The position numbers were made by a program, and so were the translations under genes. 64,000 nt of DNA from Fagopyrum homotropicum (Eukaryota > Streptophyta > Magnoliopsida > Caryophyllales > Polygonaceae). Of the stretch, positions 1-10,246 are shown in pieces. The notes below the pieces were generated by a model. That model was given only the letters and a program-made list of their open reading frames with translations. It was not told the DNA's origin and ran no database searches. Each line of letters starts with the position of its first letter. The first letter of the stretch is position 1. The stretch is taken from assembly GCA_033239125.1 (NCBI GenBank), contig BSWB01000003.1:38331001-38395000 (forward strand), in the 5' to 3' direction.

Positions 1-1
1 A

Positions 2-871
2 TGTGGTACATTCATGGACGTGAGGGAAGATGACGCTTGGGACTTCATTGAGAAGCAAGCGCGAGTTATAGAGAAGTATTCTCATCGGAAAGTGGAGGCG
101 AATCATGTGGATCAAGGAGCAAAGCTATCACAAGCAGCTCAAACTCAAATCTTTTCTCTCAATACGGAGATTAAAGAATTGAAGGAAGCCATAAAAACCA
201 ACTTTCCGAAGCAAAAGGAACAAGATGTGGGTTATTTAGGCAACAACAATAACCACAACGGTAATGAGAATATCAACCACAACAACCGGAACAATTGGAA
301 CAACAATAGGGGTTCAAACAACAACAATTGGCGTCCCAATCAACAAAATTCCGGTAATTCTTATCCTTCCAATTAAGGCAATTCACTAACTCCACCCTCC
401 TCTTCTTCCACTTCTTTGAAAAGTCAGAGGCAAACATCTAATGGTGGAAGTACTTCGGGGAAAGAGAAGCCTGATCCCATGTTGGAAACAATTTTGGACA
501 AGCTTCAATGATTAGAGACTCGCATCATCAAGGTTGATGATCACATTACTAAGGTTGATAAAGCCCAAAAGGTTTTAGAAAACCAAACGTTCAGCCATGC
601 GGAGGAAGTTCCTAGGAATAAAGGGAAACTTCCACGAAAAACGGAGGACAACCCAAAAGGAAGGGTGATGGCAATCACAACTAGGAGCGGAGTAACAACT
701 ATCGACCCGCAACCTAAGTTTGTAGAAGTCCCCGTTGAGAAAGAGAAAGAAAAGGGGAAGGAGAAGGAAGATGTCTACGTTCCTCCTCCAGCTTACAAAC
801 CTCCCCTACCATTTCCGTAATCTAGAGCAAGAGCACGTCTAGACAAGCAATTTGGTAAGTTTATTGAACTC
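2..871 (+). pseudogene. gag: A1 gag, C-terminal part (broken)
   Basis: One frame runs from the window edge into pol. It starts in the end of the gag core (DDAWDFIEKQARVIEKYSH, matched in A2 gag), continues into an Asn-rich tail (about residues 75-120 from base 14) and then a coiled region before protease. Stops in this frame are TAA at 374-376, TGA at 509-511 and TAA at 818-820. The last lies in a proline-rich stretch where A2 has CAA, so it is a C-to-T change. No CCHC zinc knuckle is visible; the Asn-rich tail occupies that place, as in A2. Gag would form the virus-like particle. The gag-protease boundary is a guess. Confidence 0.8.
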
Positions 872-2500
872 ATGAGCAAACTGCATATTAATATACCTTT
901 CATTGATGCTATTGTAGGTATGCCAGCTTATGGGAAGTTCTTAAAGGAGATCCTCTCTAACAAGAGAAAGCTAGAGGATTTTGGAGAGGTTAAGATGAGT
1001 TCGGATTCTTTGGATCTCATCAAGACCATGAAAGAGAAGATGCCCCCAAAGCTAAAGGATCCGGGGTCATTTTGTATTCCCATAGGAGTGGGAGATGTCA
1101 CATATGATGCATTATGTGATTTGGGAGCAAGTGTGAGCATCATCCCACTTGCAATATGTAGGAAGATCGGTTTAGGCGATCCTAAACCGGTGAAGATGAC
1201 GTTGTACATGGCGGATCGTTCTATAACTCGTCCCGTCGGTATAGTTGAAGACGTCCCGGTCAAGCTAGGTAAATTCTATGTTCCTATAGATTTTGTTGTG
1301 CTTGACATTCCTGCAGATAGTCCGGTCCCGATCATTCTCGGAAGACTGTTTCTTGCAACATCCGGCTGCATAGTCGATTGCAAGAATGCTAGACTCGCCT
1401 TTGACATAGGAGAAGAAAAGGTAGAGTTCGTTCTTTCCACTCTAGTGAAGGAACCAATCTTTGATGAGGATATATTCAATATCCATGAAGAAGGGCTATC
1501 TAGAGAGGAGGTAAGTGCTATTCTCTTCAAAGATCCTTTGCAAAAAGTTATTTCTATGAGCTTAATGGATATAGGGGAAGAAGAGGAGTGCAATGAGGCA
1601 ATTGAAGCCTTAGAAGCACAAGAAGAAGTGTGTGAAGAAGGGTTTGAGAAACTCCACGATGAGGCAGAAAACGTACGGATCCACGGTCAAACGGCCTATT
1701 CCACGGCCGTGGATTTCACCAACAAAAGCGTGGAGCACTCCAGAGGGTTACACGGCCGTGGAGGAAACAGAGCCACCGTATTTACTTTCCACGCCCAAAA
1801 TCACGGCCGTGGAGAAGTCAGGGATGCCGTAATTTTGGGTGAGTTCGAAAGCAATTGTGCTTCTTCCACAACTTCTCTTGATCCTTCTCCAACACCTTCT
1901 ACATCCTTAGAAACTTCTAAGGAAGCATCGGATGCTCCTCAAGAGCCATTGGAAACTCCGATAGTGATGGAATTGAAACCACTTCCTACACATCTAAGGT
2001 ACGCATTTCTTGGACCTAATTCTACCTTTCCAGTAATTGTTAGCTCCGATTTGAGCATAGATGAACATAGTAAGCTTATGGTTGTCCTTAAGAAACATAG
2101 GAAAGCCTTAGGATATACTATAGAGGACTTAGTTGGAATCAAACCTTCCCTATGCATGCATAAGATCTTAATGGAAGAGGACTTTAGAACTTCGCGACAA
2201 CCTCAAAGGCGGTTAAATCCGACCATGAAGGAGGTTGTCAAGAAGGAAATTCTTAAGCTACTTGATGCAGGTATCATCTATCCTATCTCCGATAGCAAGT
2301 GGGTGAGTCCAGTACAAGTGGTTCTGAAGAAGGGAGGAATGACGGTCATCACCAACAAAAACAACGAACTCATTCCTACACGAACCGTAACAGGATGGCG
2401 GATGTGCATAGACTACCGCAAGCTAAACAACGCGACGAGGAAGGATCACTTCCCACTATCCTTCATCGATCAAATGCTTGAAAGGTTAGCACAACATTAA
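872..2500 (+). pseudogene. pol: A1 pol: protease, linker, N-terminal reverse transcriptase
   Basis: Open for 542 codons in the gag frame. The aspartic protease site is D-L-G-A with Asp at residue 83 (CDLGASVSIIPLA), the Athila form of D-S/T-G-A. Residues about 180-370 are a poorly conserved, acidic and Ser/Thr-rich linker that contains three CCACGGCCGTGG-type palindromes (1701, 1750, 1801). RT begins near residue 420 and reaches the WRMCIDYRKLN block before a TAA at 2498-2500, where A2 reads on through a His codon. The ATG at 872 is only the first Met after the stop at 818, so it is unlikely to be a true initiation site. The whole is a piece of a gag-pol polyprotein. Confidence 0.85.
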
Positions 2501-4872
2501 CATTTTTGCTATCTTGACGGTTATAGTGGTTTCTTTCAAATTCCGATACACCCGGATGATCAAGAGAAGACCACGTTCACGTGCCCATGGGGTACGTTTG
2601 CCTATAGGAGGATGCCGTTCGGGCTTTGCAACGCCCTAGCCACCTTTCAAAGGTGTATGATGGCCATCTTCTCGGAATATATAGAGGAAATCATGGAGGT
2701 TTTTATGGATGATTTCTCCGTTTATGGTTCCTCTTTTGACAATTGCCTTTCTAACCTTGCTCTTGTATTACAAAGGTGTGAAGACACTAACCTAGTTCTT
2801 AATTGGGAGAAGTGTCAATTTATGGTAAAAGAAGGCATTGTATTAGGACACTTAATCTCTAGTAGAGGGATTGAGGTGGATAAAGCTAAAATAGAGACAA
2901 TAGAGAAGCTTCCTCCCCCAACTTCGTGAAAGGGATAAGAAGTTTTTTAGGACATGCTGGATTTTATAGGCGTTTCATAAAGGATTTCTCTAAGATATCA
3001 AAGCCGCTAACTAATCTATTGATGAAGGATGCAGTTTTTGAGTTTTCGCAGGAATGCTTAGATGCGTTTAATATGATTCGGGAAGCTCTAATCTCAGCCC
3101 CGATTATCCAACCTCCGGATTGGAATCTTCCCTTTGAGGTTATGTGTGACGCAAGTGACGTATCTATAGGAGCTGTCCTTGGACAAAAAAAGGAAGGGCG
3201 AACCCACGCTATCTACTACGCTAGCAAGATGCTAGATGAGGCGCAGCTCAACTACGCCACTACCAAAAAAGAGTTCTTAGCTATTGTATATGCAATTGAC
3301 AAATTTCGCTCTTATCTTGTAGGTGCAAAGGTGATTGTATACACGGATCATGCTGCGATCCGGTATCTCCTTGCAAAGAAGGATGCGAAGCCAATGCTAA
3401 TTAGATGGATTCTTCTCCTACAAGAATTCGATCTAGAGATCCGCGACAAGAAGGGTTTGGAAAATTCTGTTGCGGATCATTTGAGTCGTCTAACACATCT
3501 AGAAGACAACCATCTACCTATAGATGACTCCTTTCCGGACGAGCATTTACATATCATAGAGGAGTGCATCGATGTGATCGCCAAAGGTAACGAACCATGG
3601 TTTGCTGATTTTGTTAACTATTTGGTTTGTCAGGAATTACCGCCCGGATTATCCTACGCACAAAGAAAGAAGTTCTTTAAGGATGTTCAGGAATACTTTT
3701 GGAATGAACCTCTCCTCTTTAAGAGAGGTCCGGATGGCATTATTCGGCGATGTGTGCCGAAAGATGAGATGCAAAGTGTCATCCGCCATTGTCATTCACT
3801 ACCATGTGGAGGACACGCTAGTTCGAACAAGACTAGCGCTAAGGTATTGCAATCTGGATTCTTTTGGCCTACTCTATTTAAAGATGTGCAAACCTTTGTT
3901 TCCTGCTGCGATGCTTGTCAAAGAACAGGAAATATATCTAGGAGGAATGAGATGCCTCTCAACAACATCCAAGAGGTGGAGATCTTTGACGTTTGGGGAG
4001 TAGACTTCATGGGACCTTTCCCATCATCTTGTGGTAACCAATACATACTTTTAGCGGTTGATAATGTTTCAAGATGGGTTGAAGCGATTGCCTCTCTCAC
4101 CAATGATGTCATGGTAGTGGTTAAGTTCTTTAACAAGACCATCTTCCCACGATTTGGGACACCACGGACCATCATTAGTGATGGAGGCTCTCACTTCATT
4201 GCCCGGCGCTTTGAAGCTCTTCTAGCTAAGTATGGGGTGACTCACAAGATCGTCACCCCTTATCATCCACAAACTAGTGGACAAGTGGAGATCTCAAACC
4301 GAGAAATCAAAGGAATCCTAGAGAAAACGGTTTCAAGGACTAGGAAGGATTGGTCTTTGAAGCTAGATGATGCATTGTGGGCGTACCGGACTGCATACAA
4401 GACTCCCATTGGAACTACACCATACAACCTTGTGTATGGGAAGTCTTGTCACTTACCGGTAGAGTTGGAGCACAAGGCGTTTTGGGCAATCAAGTGGTTG
4501 AACTTCAGCATGAAGGAAGCGGGAGAGAAGCGTCTCTTGGACCTAAATGAGCTTGAAGAACTTCGCTTGAACGCTTACAAAAACGCCAAGATCTACAAAG
4601 AAAGAGCGAAGCGTTGGCATGATAAGCATATCATCCCAAAGGACTTCAAAGAAGGAGATCAAGTTCTCCTCTTCAATTCAAGGATTCGTCTCTTTCCAGG
4701 TAAGCTTAAATCTCGTTGGATCGGACCTTTTCTAATCAAACGTATTTTTCCCCATGGTGCAGTTGAAGTATGGGGTGAAACGGGCGGAAGCTTTAAGGTG
4801 AACGGTCAACGACTCAAGAAGTATACACCGGAACTCCAAGCTGAAGAGTTCGTGCCCACCGCACTCGAATAA
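2501..4872 (+). pseudogene. pol: A1 pol: RT palm, RNase H, integrase
   Basis: Continues the previous frame to TGA at 2927-2929, then shifts frame to 2926-4872. Comparison with A2 shows one base lost at about 2925 (TCGTG against TCGGTG). RT catalytic FMDD is at 2702-2713. RNase H follows (CDASDVSIGAVLG), then integrase with an N-terminal His/Cys zinc region ending CDACQRTGN, and the core with GVDFMGPF, ISDGGSHF and GQVEISNREI supplying D-D-E. A GPF-type C-terminal domain closes the protein, with no chromodomain. The integrase part alone is open for 648 codons. Pol would reverse transcribe and integrate the element, but this copy is dead through the stop at 2498 and the frameshift. Confidence 0.9.
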
Positions 4873-5700
4873 GTGCGAATATGGTCTAGCTACGGACCTT
4901 AAACAAAGCGCTTCTTGGGAGGCAACCCAAGGTATTGCATTTACGTTTTTGTCTTTGATTCATAGATTAGCTTAGTATAGACGTTTTGCTTTGTTTCGCC
5001 TTCGATACCTTCCGGTATGTTCGTGTTTTTGGATGTAGGATCAGTGGAAAAGAAAGGGGAGAGGAAAAAGTTGAAGAAATTTGACGAAACTTGGACTTTG
5101 AGACATTACAGAGAGTTCCACGGCCCAAACCACGGCCGTGGTAGCTACAGTGACCGTAATTTTCAAAAGCCTGAGAAAATCACCAAAACCACGGTTCCGT
5201 ACATTTCCACGGCCGTGGAACCCCCCGATAGACCGTGATTTTCAAAAATTTTTACGGCCACTATATACACCACGTTTCTTCACAAAACACACCACAAAAA
5301 CCCAAAACCACGCCCTAATCGCCTAATCCACTCCCCACCTCTCAAATCCTCATTCGTTAATCGTTTTTGACGATTCTTTGGCCAAAACTAAAGCAAATCC
5401 AATCACCAACAAGATCCCAGCAACAATTCGAGCGGCAAATCACCGGAGAAGGCAGAATTCGGATTCCAAAATCCGAAAACCTAGGTTTTTGGTTCTTTCT
5501 CTCTCTTTGTCGATTCGGCTTTGTTTTTGATAGAATTTTTTAGGAGAACTGATTGGAATTGGACAGAAATTAGTCTAGGACTGTTTGCTGTTGAGTTTGG
5601 TGTGATTCTGTTGAGTTTTGCGAAATTACGTGCCGAACCACGGTTTTTGGAGAAACCACGGCCGTGGAACCCTTAGAACAGACCGTGGATTTTGTCAGAA
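4873..5700 (+). other. A1 spacer between pol and third ORF, with three palindromes
   Basis: No credible ORF. Exact CCACGGCCGTGG copies lie at 5130, 5207 and 5656. Around the last two, outer arms ACCACGGT (left) and ACCGTG(G)ATTTT (right) make compound inverted repeats. In env-carrying Athila elements this interval is where a spliced subgenomic RNA would be made. I see polypyrimidine tracts but cannot assign splice sites. Short ORFs at 5017-5326 are low-complexity and probably chance. Confidence 0.6.
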
Positions 5701-7188
5701 ATGGATTTTGTGAGAAGAGTGTCCGGTAGAAATAAGAACAAGAAGAGGAAAGGCAACGATGCTTCCTCTTCTAGAGCACCACCCGTTGAGCCTCCATCAC
5801 CTCCATCATCACCATCACCACCTCCCCCTAGGATCCCTACTATCCACGAGGATCATCTAGATGCCTTAGAGAGGATAGAGGAGAGGACAGTCATTGGACC
5901 TAGATACTTACTGCTTGAGGAGTTAGAGCCTCTACATGTGATAGGAGACCTTACTTGGCTTTTGGATAGAGCCGGTTTAGTCATCTTCTCTGCTATTCGG
6001 GAAGATGCTTATGAGGAGATCACTAGGGAGTTTGTGGTTTCCTTCGAGCACAGTCACGTAGACAGGACAGTTACTTTCCGGCTGATGGAGAGGAACTATG
6101 ATTTTTTGATTAGAGAGTTTAGAGCCTTCTTTGGGTTCCAAGAGACCTTTAATGGTCGATTCCCCAGTGGCGTGTACGCCAAGGATTTTTGGGAAGAGAT
6201 TGCTATGATTTACGCCATCGAGGACCGCTGGCAGCCTGCTGATACCAAGGCTAGATTGATCTATCATCTAGCCTTGAAGATTGCCCATAGAGTGCTTTCT
6301 GAGTGTCTCTTCCCTAGGACGGAGACACCTCAGAAAATTAAGACAAATGAGCTGTTTCTTCTTTACAGTATGTTGTATGGCAGGCCAGCTGACTGCGCCA
6401 CCCTCTTAGCTACTACCATGAGCAAGCTAAAGAATAAGAGGGCTGGCAACATTGGATACAGTGGGATGGTCACCCACCTTGCTAGACAGTTAGGGGTGGA
6501 CTTCTCAGCTTGCACACGCATTGCAGCTAGACCCCTAGGACTTCAGGCCCTCATGACTAGAGGCATTATTTTTCTCACACATAGAGGTCCACCTTATGCT
6601 GCTATGCCTTGGGAGAGTAGGACAGGGAGAGGTATTGAGTGGCTTCCCGAGTATTCCATTATGGCTGGACGCCATAACTGGAAGGCGACGTTCGCTGCAA
6701 TGCATGCGAACAGATTAGTAGCCCCTCCCTATGTTCCAACACCACCAGTTGTAGAGGAGGAGATGAGAGGGGATGACGAGTTTGAGGGAGGAGGAGCTGA
6801 TCATGACTTTGGTACATTCCCGGATCAGCCGGATGCAGTTCCTGACCTTCCTAGACATTCTCCCCGCCCCACTAGAGCTTCTGGATCTTCCTCTCGCCGT
6901 GCTAGTGTGAGCGAGAGGCCAACTTGGTTGGCGGATCCTCCTGCTTGGTATAGGACGCAGCCGGATTGGATGGGAGCTCCACCGCCTTGGCACTCACAGC
7001 CGCCACCTGCACCAGCACCTTCAGATGCACCGGCGTGGTACAGCCAGCCACCTGGTTGGTACGAGCAGTTGCCAGAGTGGGCTACCGACCTTTCCAGCAG
7101 GGTTGGAGCTTTGGAGATCCGTGCAGATGCTAGGGATGCACGAGTCGACGATCTTGACCACATGATGAGAGATGTTTACCGCCAGTAG
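5701..7188 (+). CDS. A1 third ORF, Athila ORF-1-like protein in the env position
   Basis: Intact ORF of 495 codons from the ATG at 5701; an in-frame TTG nine bases earlier is a less likely start. Layout: basic N-terminus (GRNKNKKRKG), Pro/Ser-rich stretch (residues about 20-45), then a conserved globular region with TFRLMERNYDFLIREFRAFFGF (split here as TFRLMERNYDFLI and REFRAFFGF) and KNKRAGNIGYSGMVTHLARQ. Next come an acidic segment, a Trp/Pro-rich region with repeats such as PPAWY, PPPWH and PPGWY (residues about 405-460), and a short C-terminal coiled coil. The globular part looks like the Athila ORF-1 family of plant retrotransposons. The ORF sits 0.8 kb after pol, where env-like genes lie in Athila. 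I see no clear signal peptide or membrane segment, so an envelope role is not supported. It is open although pol is broken. Confidence 0.75.
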   Translation: MDFVRRVSGRNKNKKRKGNDASSSRAPPVEPPSPPSSPSPPPPRIPTIHEDHLDALERIEERTVIGPRYLLLEELEPLHVIGDLTWLLDRAGLVIFSAIREDAYEEITREFVVSFEHSHVDRTVTFRLMERNYDFLIREFRAFFGFQETFNGRFPSGVYAKDFWEEIAMIYAIEDRWQPADTKARLIYHLALKIAHRVLSECLFPRTETPQKIKTNELFLLYSMLYGRPADCATLLATTMSKLKNKRAGNIGYSGMVTHLARQLGVDFSACTRIAARPLGLQALMTRGIIFLTHRGPPYAAMPWESRTGRGIEWLPEYSIMAGRHNWKATFAAMHANRLVAPPYVPTPPVVEEEMRGDDEFEGGGADHDFGTFPDQPDAVPDLPRHSPRPTRASGSSSRRASVSERPTWLADPPAWYRTQPDWMGAPPPWHSQPPPAPAPSDAPAWYSQPPGWYEQLPEWATDLSSRVGALEIRADARDARVDDLDHMMRDVYRQ

Positions 7189-7333
7189 TTCGGGCGGTAC
7201 TATGATCCCAACTTCTCCCCGTTTCCACCACCGCCTCCACCGCAGTGAGGACCTTTGATGATCAACCGTTTTAGCCGCTCCACCACCATTTTGTGAGTTC
7301 TTTTTCTTTCTTTCTTTTCTTCTTTTTTTTTTG

Positions 7334-7367
7334 AACATTAGGGACAATGTTTGTTCCAAGTATGGGG
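7334..7367 (+). promoter_or_regulatory. Internal hairpin plus PPT-like motif, A1
   Basis: Stem AACATT/AATGTT around a loop containing GGGA, then six bases, then AAGTATGGGG at 7358-7367. The same module recurs at the true PPT next to the LTR (8570-8603) and twice in A2. It may be a second polypurine tract for plus-strand priming; that role is inferred. Confidence 0.55.
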
Positions 7368-8569
7368 TGGGGTGTGACTAATAGTTTGTAATAACTCTTA
7401 CTCACTTTTGTATGCTTTTATCAAGACTACCTTGCATGTTCATTCTATTGTTACACGTTTCATTATTGCATTGCATGAAAAAGCTTTTGAAAAACCCATA
7501 AAAATTGAAAATTTTTGAAAATTTTGTGCTTCTAAGGATAGAGATGATTTCTATGATAATCACTACTTGTGAATTGAGTTTTGATGACAATCACATGCTT
7601 AAACAAATAGTGAATTGAAAAGAAATTGAATGAGTTGATTATTCCTCTTTTGCAAGTTTCATAATGTGATGAATGTTACTTAAATCATGTTGAGAAATCA
7701 AGGTTGAAATCACATGATAAGTTCCTATGCTTCTTTTTGAGATGATTAAGGCAATTCGATTTTCTTTCTTCTTCCTTTGATCATTTAGCCCCTCATTGAA
7801 ATAATGACCTCCTTTACCTATCCGGGAATTTGGAGGAGTTGATATTTGGCATGTTTGATGTGGGAGGGCCATGAAAGCAATATTTTGTATTCAAAAGAAT
7901 AGAAAGAAATTATAGGTTTGGGGAAGTCAATCATGATGATGAGTAACTCGGCACTATTCACATAGCCGGGTGTTTGTGTCTTGCCAAAGTCGTATTGAGC
8001 GATATTCCTAGCAGATTATGGTATGTGCATCAAGGGTTTGAGGCATCTCGTAAAAATGAGAAACGCCAATCTTCTAGGCTTCGTTTTTTGTGCATCTCTA
8101 TCCATAACTCCAAAAGTAAAGTCGAAAAATGAATTGAAAAGAAGAGAGCGAAGCTCTAAGTTGAATGTGCTGCGGAAACCGCAAGAGAAAAAGAAAAGAG
8201 TAGTTATCCACTTTCCCGGATTCATGCACCACATTCCTTAAAGTTTTCCCTCCCCTTCCGCATTCTAGACCTTGTTTGAAAGTCCTTACTATCAAAAGAA
8301 TGTTATATGACTTGGTGATCTAAATTGAAGTTTCTTATGATTGATTTTGATAATGTTTGAAGGTTATGATGTTTACATGGAAGTTTGATTAATTCATGAG
8401 CTTTCTTTACTCTTTGCTCTTTGATTATGTGTATGAAAGTCTTATAAACGAATGAAGCAAGATTTGAGAATGATCTATTGATTAGAAAGCACATTCATCT
8501 AAAAGAAGTTTTGCTTTGAGAGTATATCCATATTTCATCCTAACTTGAGTTTTAAAGTTTTTAAAAGAC

Positions 8570-8603
8570 CTTGCTTAGGGACAAGCAAGTGGCAAGTATG
8601 GGG
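8570..8603 (+). promoter_or_regulatory. Hairpin and polypurine tract next to the A1 3' LTR
   Basis: Stem CTTGCTT/AAGCAAG (8570-8576, 8583-8589) with loop AGGGAC, four bases, then AAGTATGGGG at 8594-8603, which ends five bases before the LTR. A2 has the same layout with compensatory stem changes. The purine-rich motif is the expected plus-strand primer site. Confidence 0.65.
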
Positions 8604-8608
8604 TTATT

Positions 8609-10246
8609 TGTTAGCATGAAATATTGTGATATTTTAGGCACGTTTTCTAAGTGTATTTCATCCATATTGGTATTCATTGATAAAGCATTGAAGCAATTGT
8701 GAGTTAGTTAATCTATATTGTCGATATGGAGGTCTACATAAGCTTTGTGTTGATTGTAGGCGAATAAGAGCTAAAATCGAACGGATTTAAGGGAGAATGG
8801 AGATGGATTGAGCATGTCCAAGGAATGAGGACATCACTAGGAGCTAAGGAAGATGCTAAGATGAAGAATGACACAAGACTAAGGAGAATTACGAGTCACT
8901 TGTGTTCCACGCTCTAAAATACGGCCGTATTAGAGTCCACGCTCTAAACCACGGCCGTGGAACTTTGGAAGTTGTGACAAACCGTGATGAATTTCCACGC
9001 TCTAAACCACGCTCTAAACCACGGGCGTGGAATCTTAGGAAACCGTGATTCTGGCGATCTTTTAACGTACAATTTGAAGCCATGATCTTTTACGCAATGG
9101 GTTGGGCTCATATTTTATCTTTCCCTATAAAAGGACGGAAAGAGAGAGATTCCATCACCTTCTCTTACACCTCCGCTTAGAGACTGTGCCTAGCCGTATT
9201 GAGATTTCCGAATTGACGGAAAGCTTGGAGAAAGAGTGAAGATTTGGAAGATTGTTCGTAAGGAGATTTCATCCTTTGTCCTTAGGTTTGATTAGAAGAC
9301 GGATTGACATCCCGTTCTTCGTTCTTATCAAGGATTGTGATTGTTTGTGTTATTCTGAATCTAGTTACATCATTGTTCTTTGTTTGTGGATTTGAGATTG
9401 ATTTGAGATTTATTCAAGATTTTCGAAGGTTTTCATCTTTCATTCTTTTAAATCTTGAATTTGATATCAATATGATTGTTGTTGGCTAAAACCCTTTAGC
9501 AATTCTAAGGTGAAGGGTTGATAGTTGTGGCTTAGATGATGATAGATCGAGCGTAAATAGATTGGACCCTGAGAGTTAGAGAGAATCGTCGACGAACCCA
9601 AAATCACGGTGTGTTCTTGAGTTCCACGGCCGTGGAATCTCAAGATCCACCCGTAATTTCCCTCAGTTTACAAACCTTGCTTTTACTTTAATCCAAAGTT
9701 AAACATTTGCTTTAACTTAGTCTTGGCTTGCCTTTTCTAGGTGGTAGTGAAGCCTCAACAACATCTACCTCGATTTCGAGTGTCACAACCTTAATCGGTT
9801 AAGTTAGTCTTGATCCTTGGATTACAAGTTTGGGTATTTGATATTGATTCTTACCTTTAGATCCTTTCTATACTGAGGCCTCAACAACCTTTATAGAAAG
9901 TGTCTTTAGTTGAGTTACATAAAGCCTTGAAACTTCACCGTACATTGCTTTGCATTAGTATACCTTTGCAGCTCTTAACTCTGTCCTTATATCTTTAGTA
10001 TATCTTGAATCGATTGCCACAGCTGGATTCCTGGATCTTTAGGATTGTTGGTTTCCCAATAATTTACAAAAGCTCATGCATTTACTTGCTTGACAATTAT
10101 TAATTGGATTTAACCCCCCAAATCCCTGTGTTCGATACTCTGGAATTCTTGCTTAACTATATCGATCCGTACACTGCGGGTTTGCTTGCTTGATTTCTAG
10201 TTTTATAAATTTAAAACTTATTTGCACGCACGCTAAGTGGCGAACA
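8609..10246 (+). repeat. A1 3' LTR (1638 bp)
   Basis: Begins TGTTAGCATG directly after the PPT region and ends GGCGAACA, giving TG...CA ends. Its last 90 bases resemble the end of the A2 LTR (CCGTACACTGCGGGT...TAAATTTAA). It carries palindromes at 8949, 9019 (one mismatch) and 9624, a TACGGCCGTA variant at 8921, and a TATA box at 9126. Immediately downstream the reading frame of element B resumes. Confidence 0.88.
9126..9133 (+). promoter_or_regulatory. TATA box in the A1 LTR
   Basis: TATAAAAG, preceded 90-180 bp upstream by two CCACGGCCGTGG-type palindromes (8949, 9019). The A2 LTR has the same order, which supports this as the U3 core promoter. Confidence 0.6.

Larger units (their letters stand above)
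7189..8608 (+). other. A1 noncoding 3' region bounded by hairpin/PPT modules
   Basis: About 1.4 kb between the third ORF and the 3' LTR. It aligns over patches with 35862-37535 of A2, for example the block around 7942-8000 (ACTCGG...CCTTGCCAAAGTC) against 36873-36935. It begins and ends with a GGGA-loop hairpin followed by AAGTATGGGG (see separate entries). Only short antisense ORFs occur (7402-7590, 7639-7872, 8016-8234), none clearly conserved in A2. I infer RNA-level signals rather than protein. Confidence 0.6.
1..10246 (+). mobile_element. Athila-lineage Ty3/gypsy retrotransposon A1, 3' part
   Basis: Copy-and-paste LTR retrotransposon. The window starts inside its gag gene, so the 5' LTR and gag N-terminus are missing. 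Order seen: gag C-terminus, protease, reverse transcriptase, RNase H, integrase, a third ORF in the env position, about 1.4 kb of noncoding DNA, PPT-like motif, 3' LTR. The protease core D-L-G-A, RT core FMDD, absence of a chromodomain and the third ORF all fit Athila. The 3' LTR ends at ...GGCGAACA, and the next base resumes a Tekay reverse transcriptase frame, so A1 is inserted in element B. Gag-pol is broken by four in-frame stops and one frameshift, so this copy cannot make its own enzymes. Confidence 0.93.
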
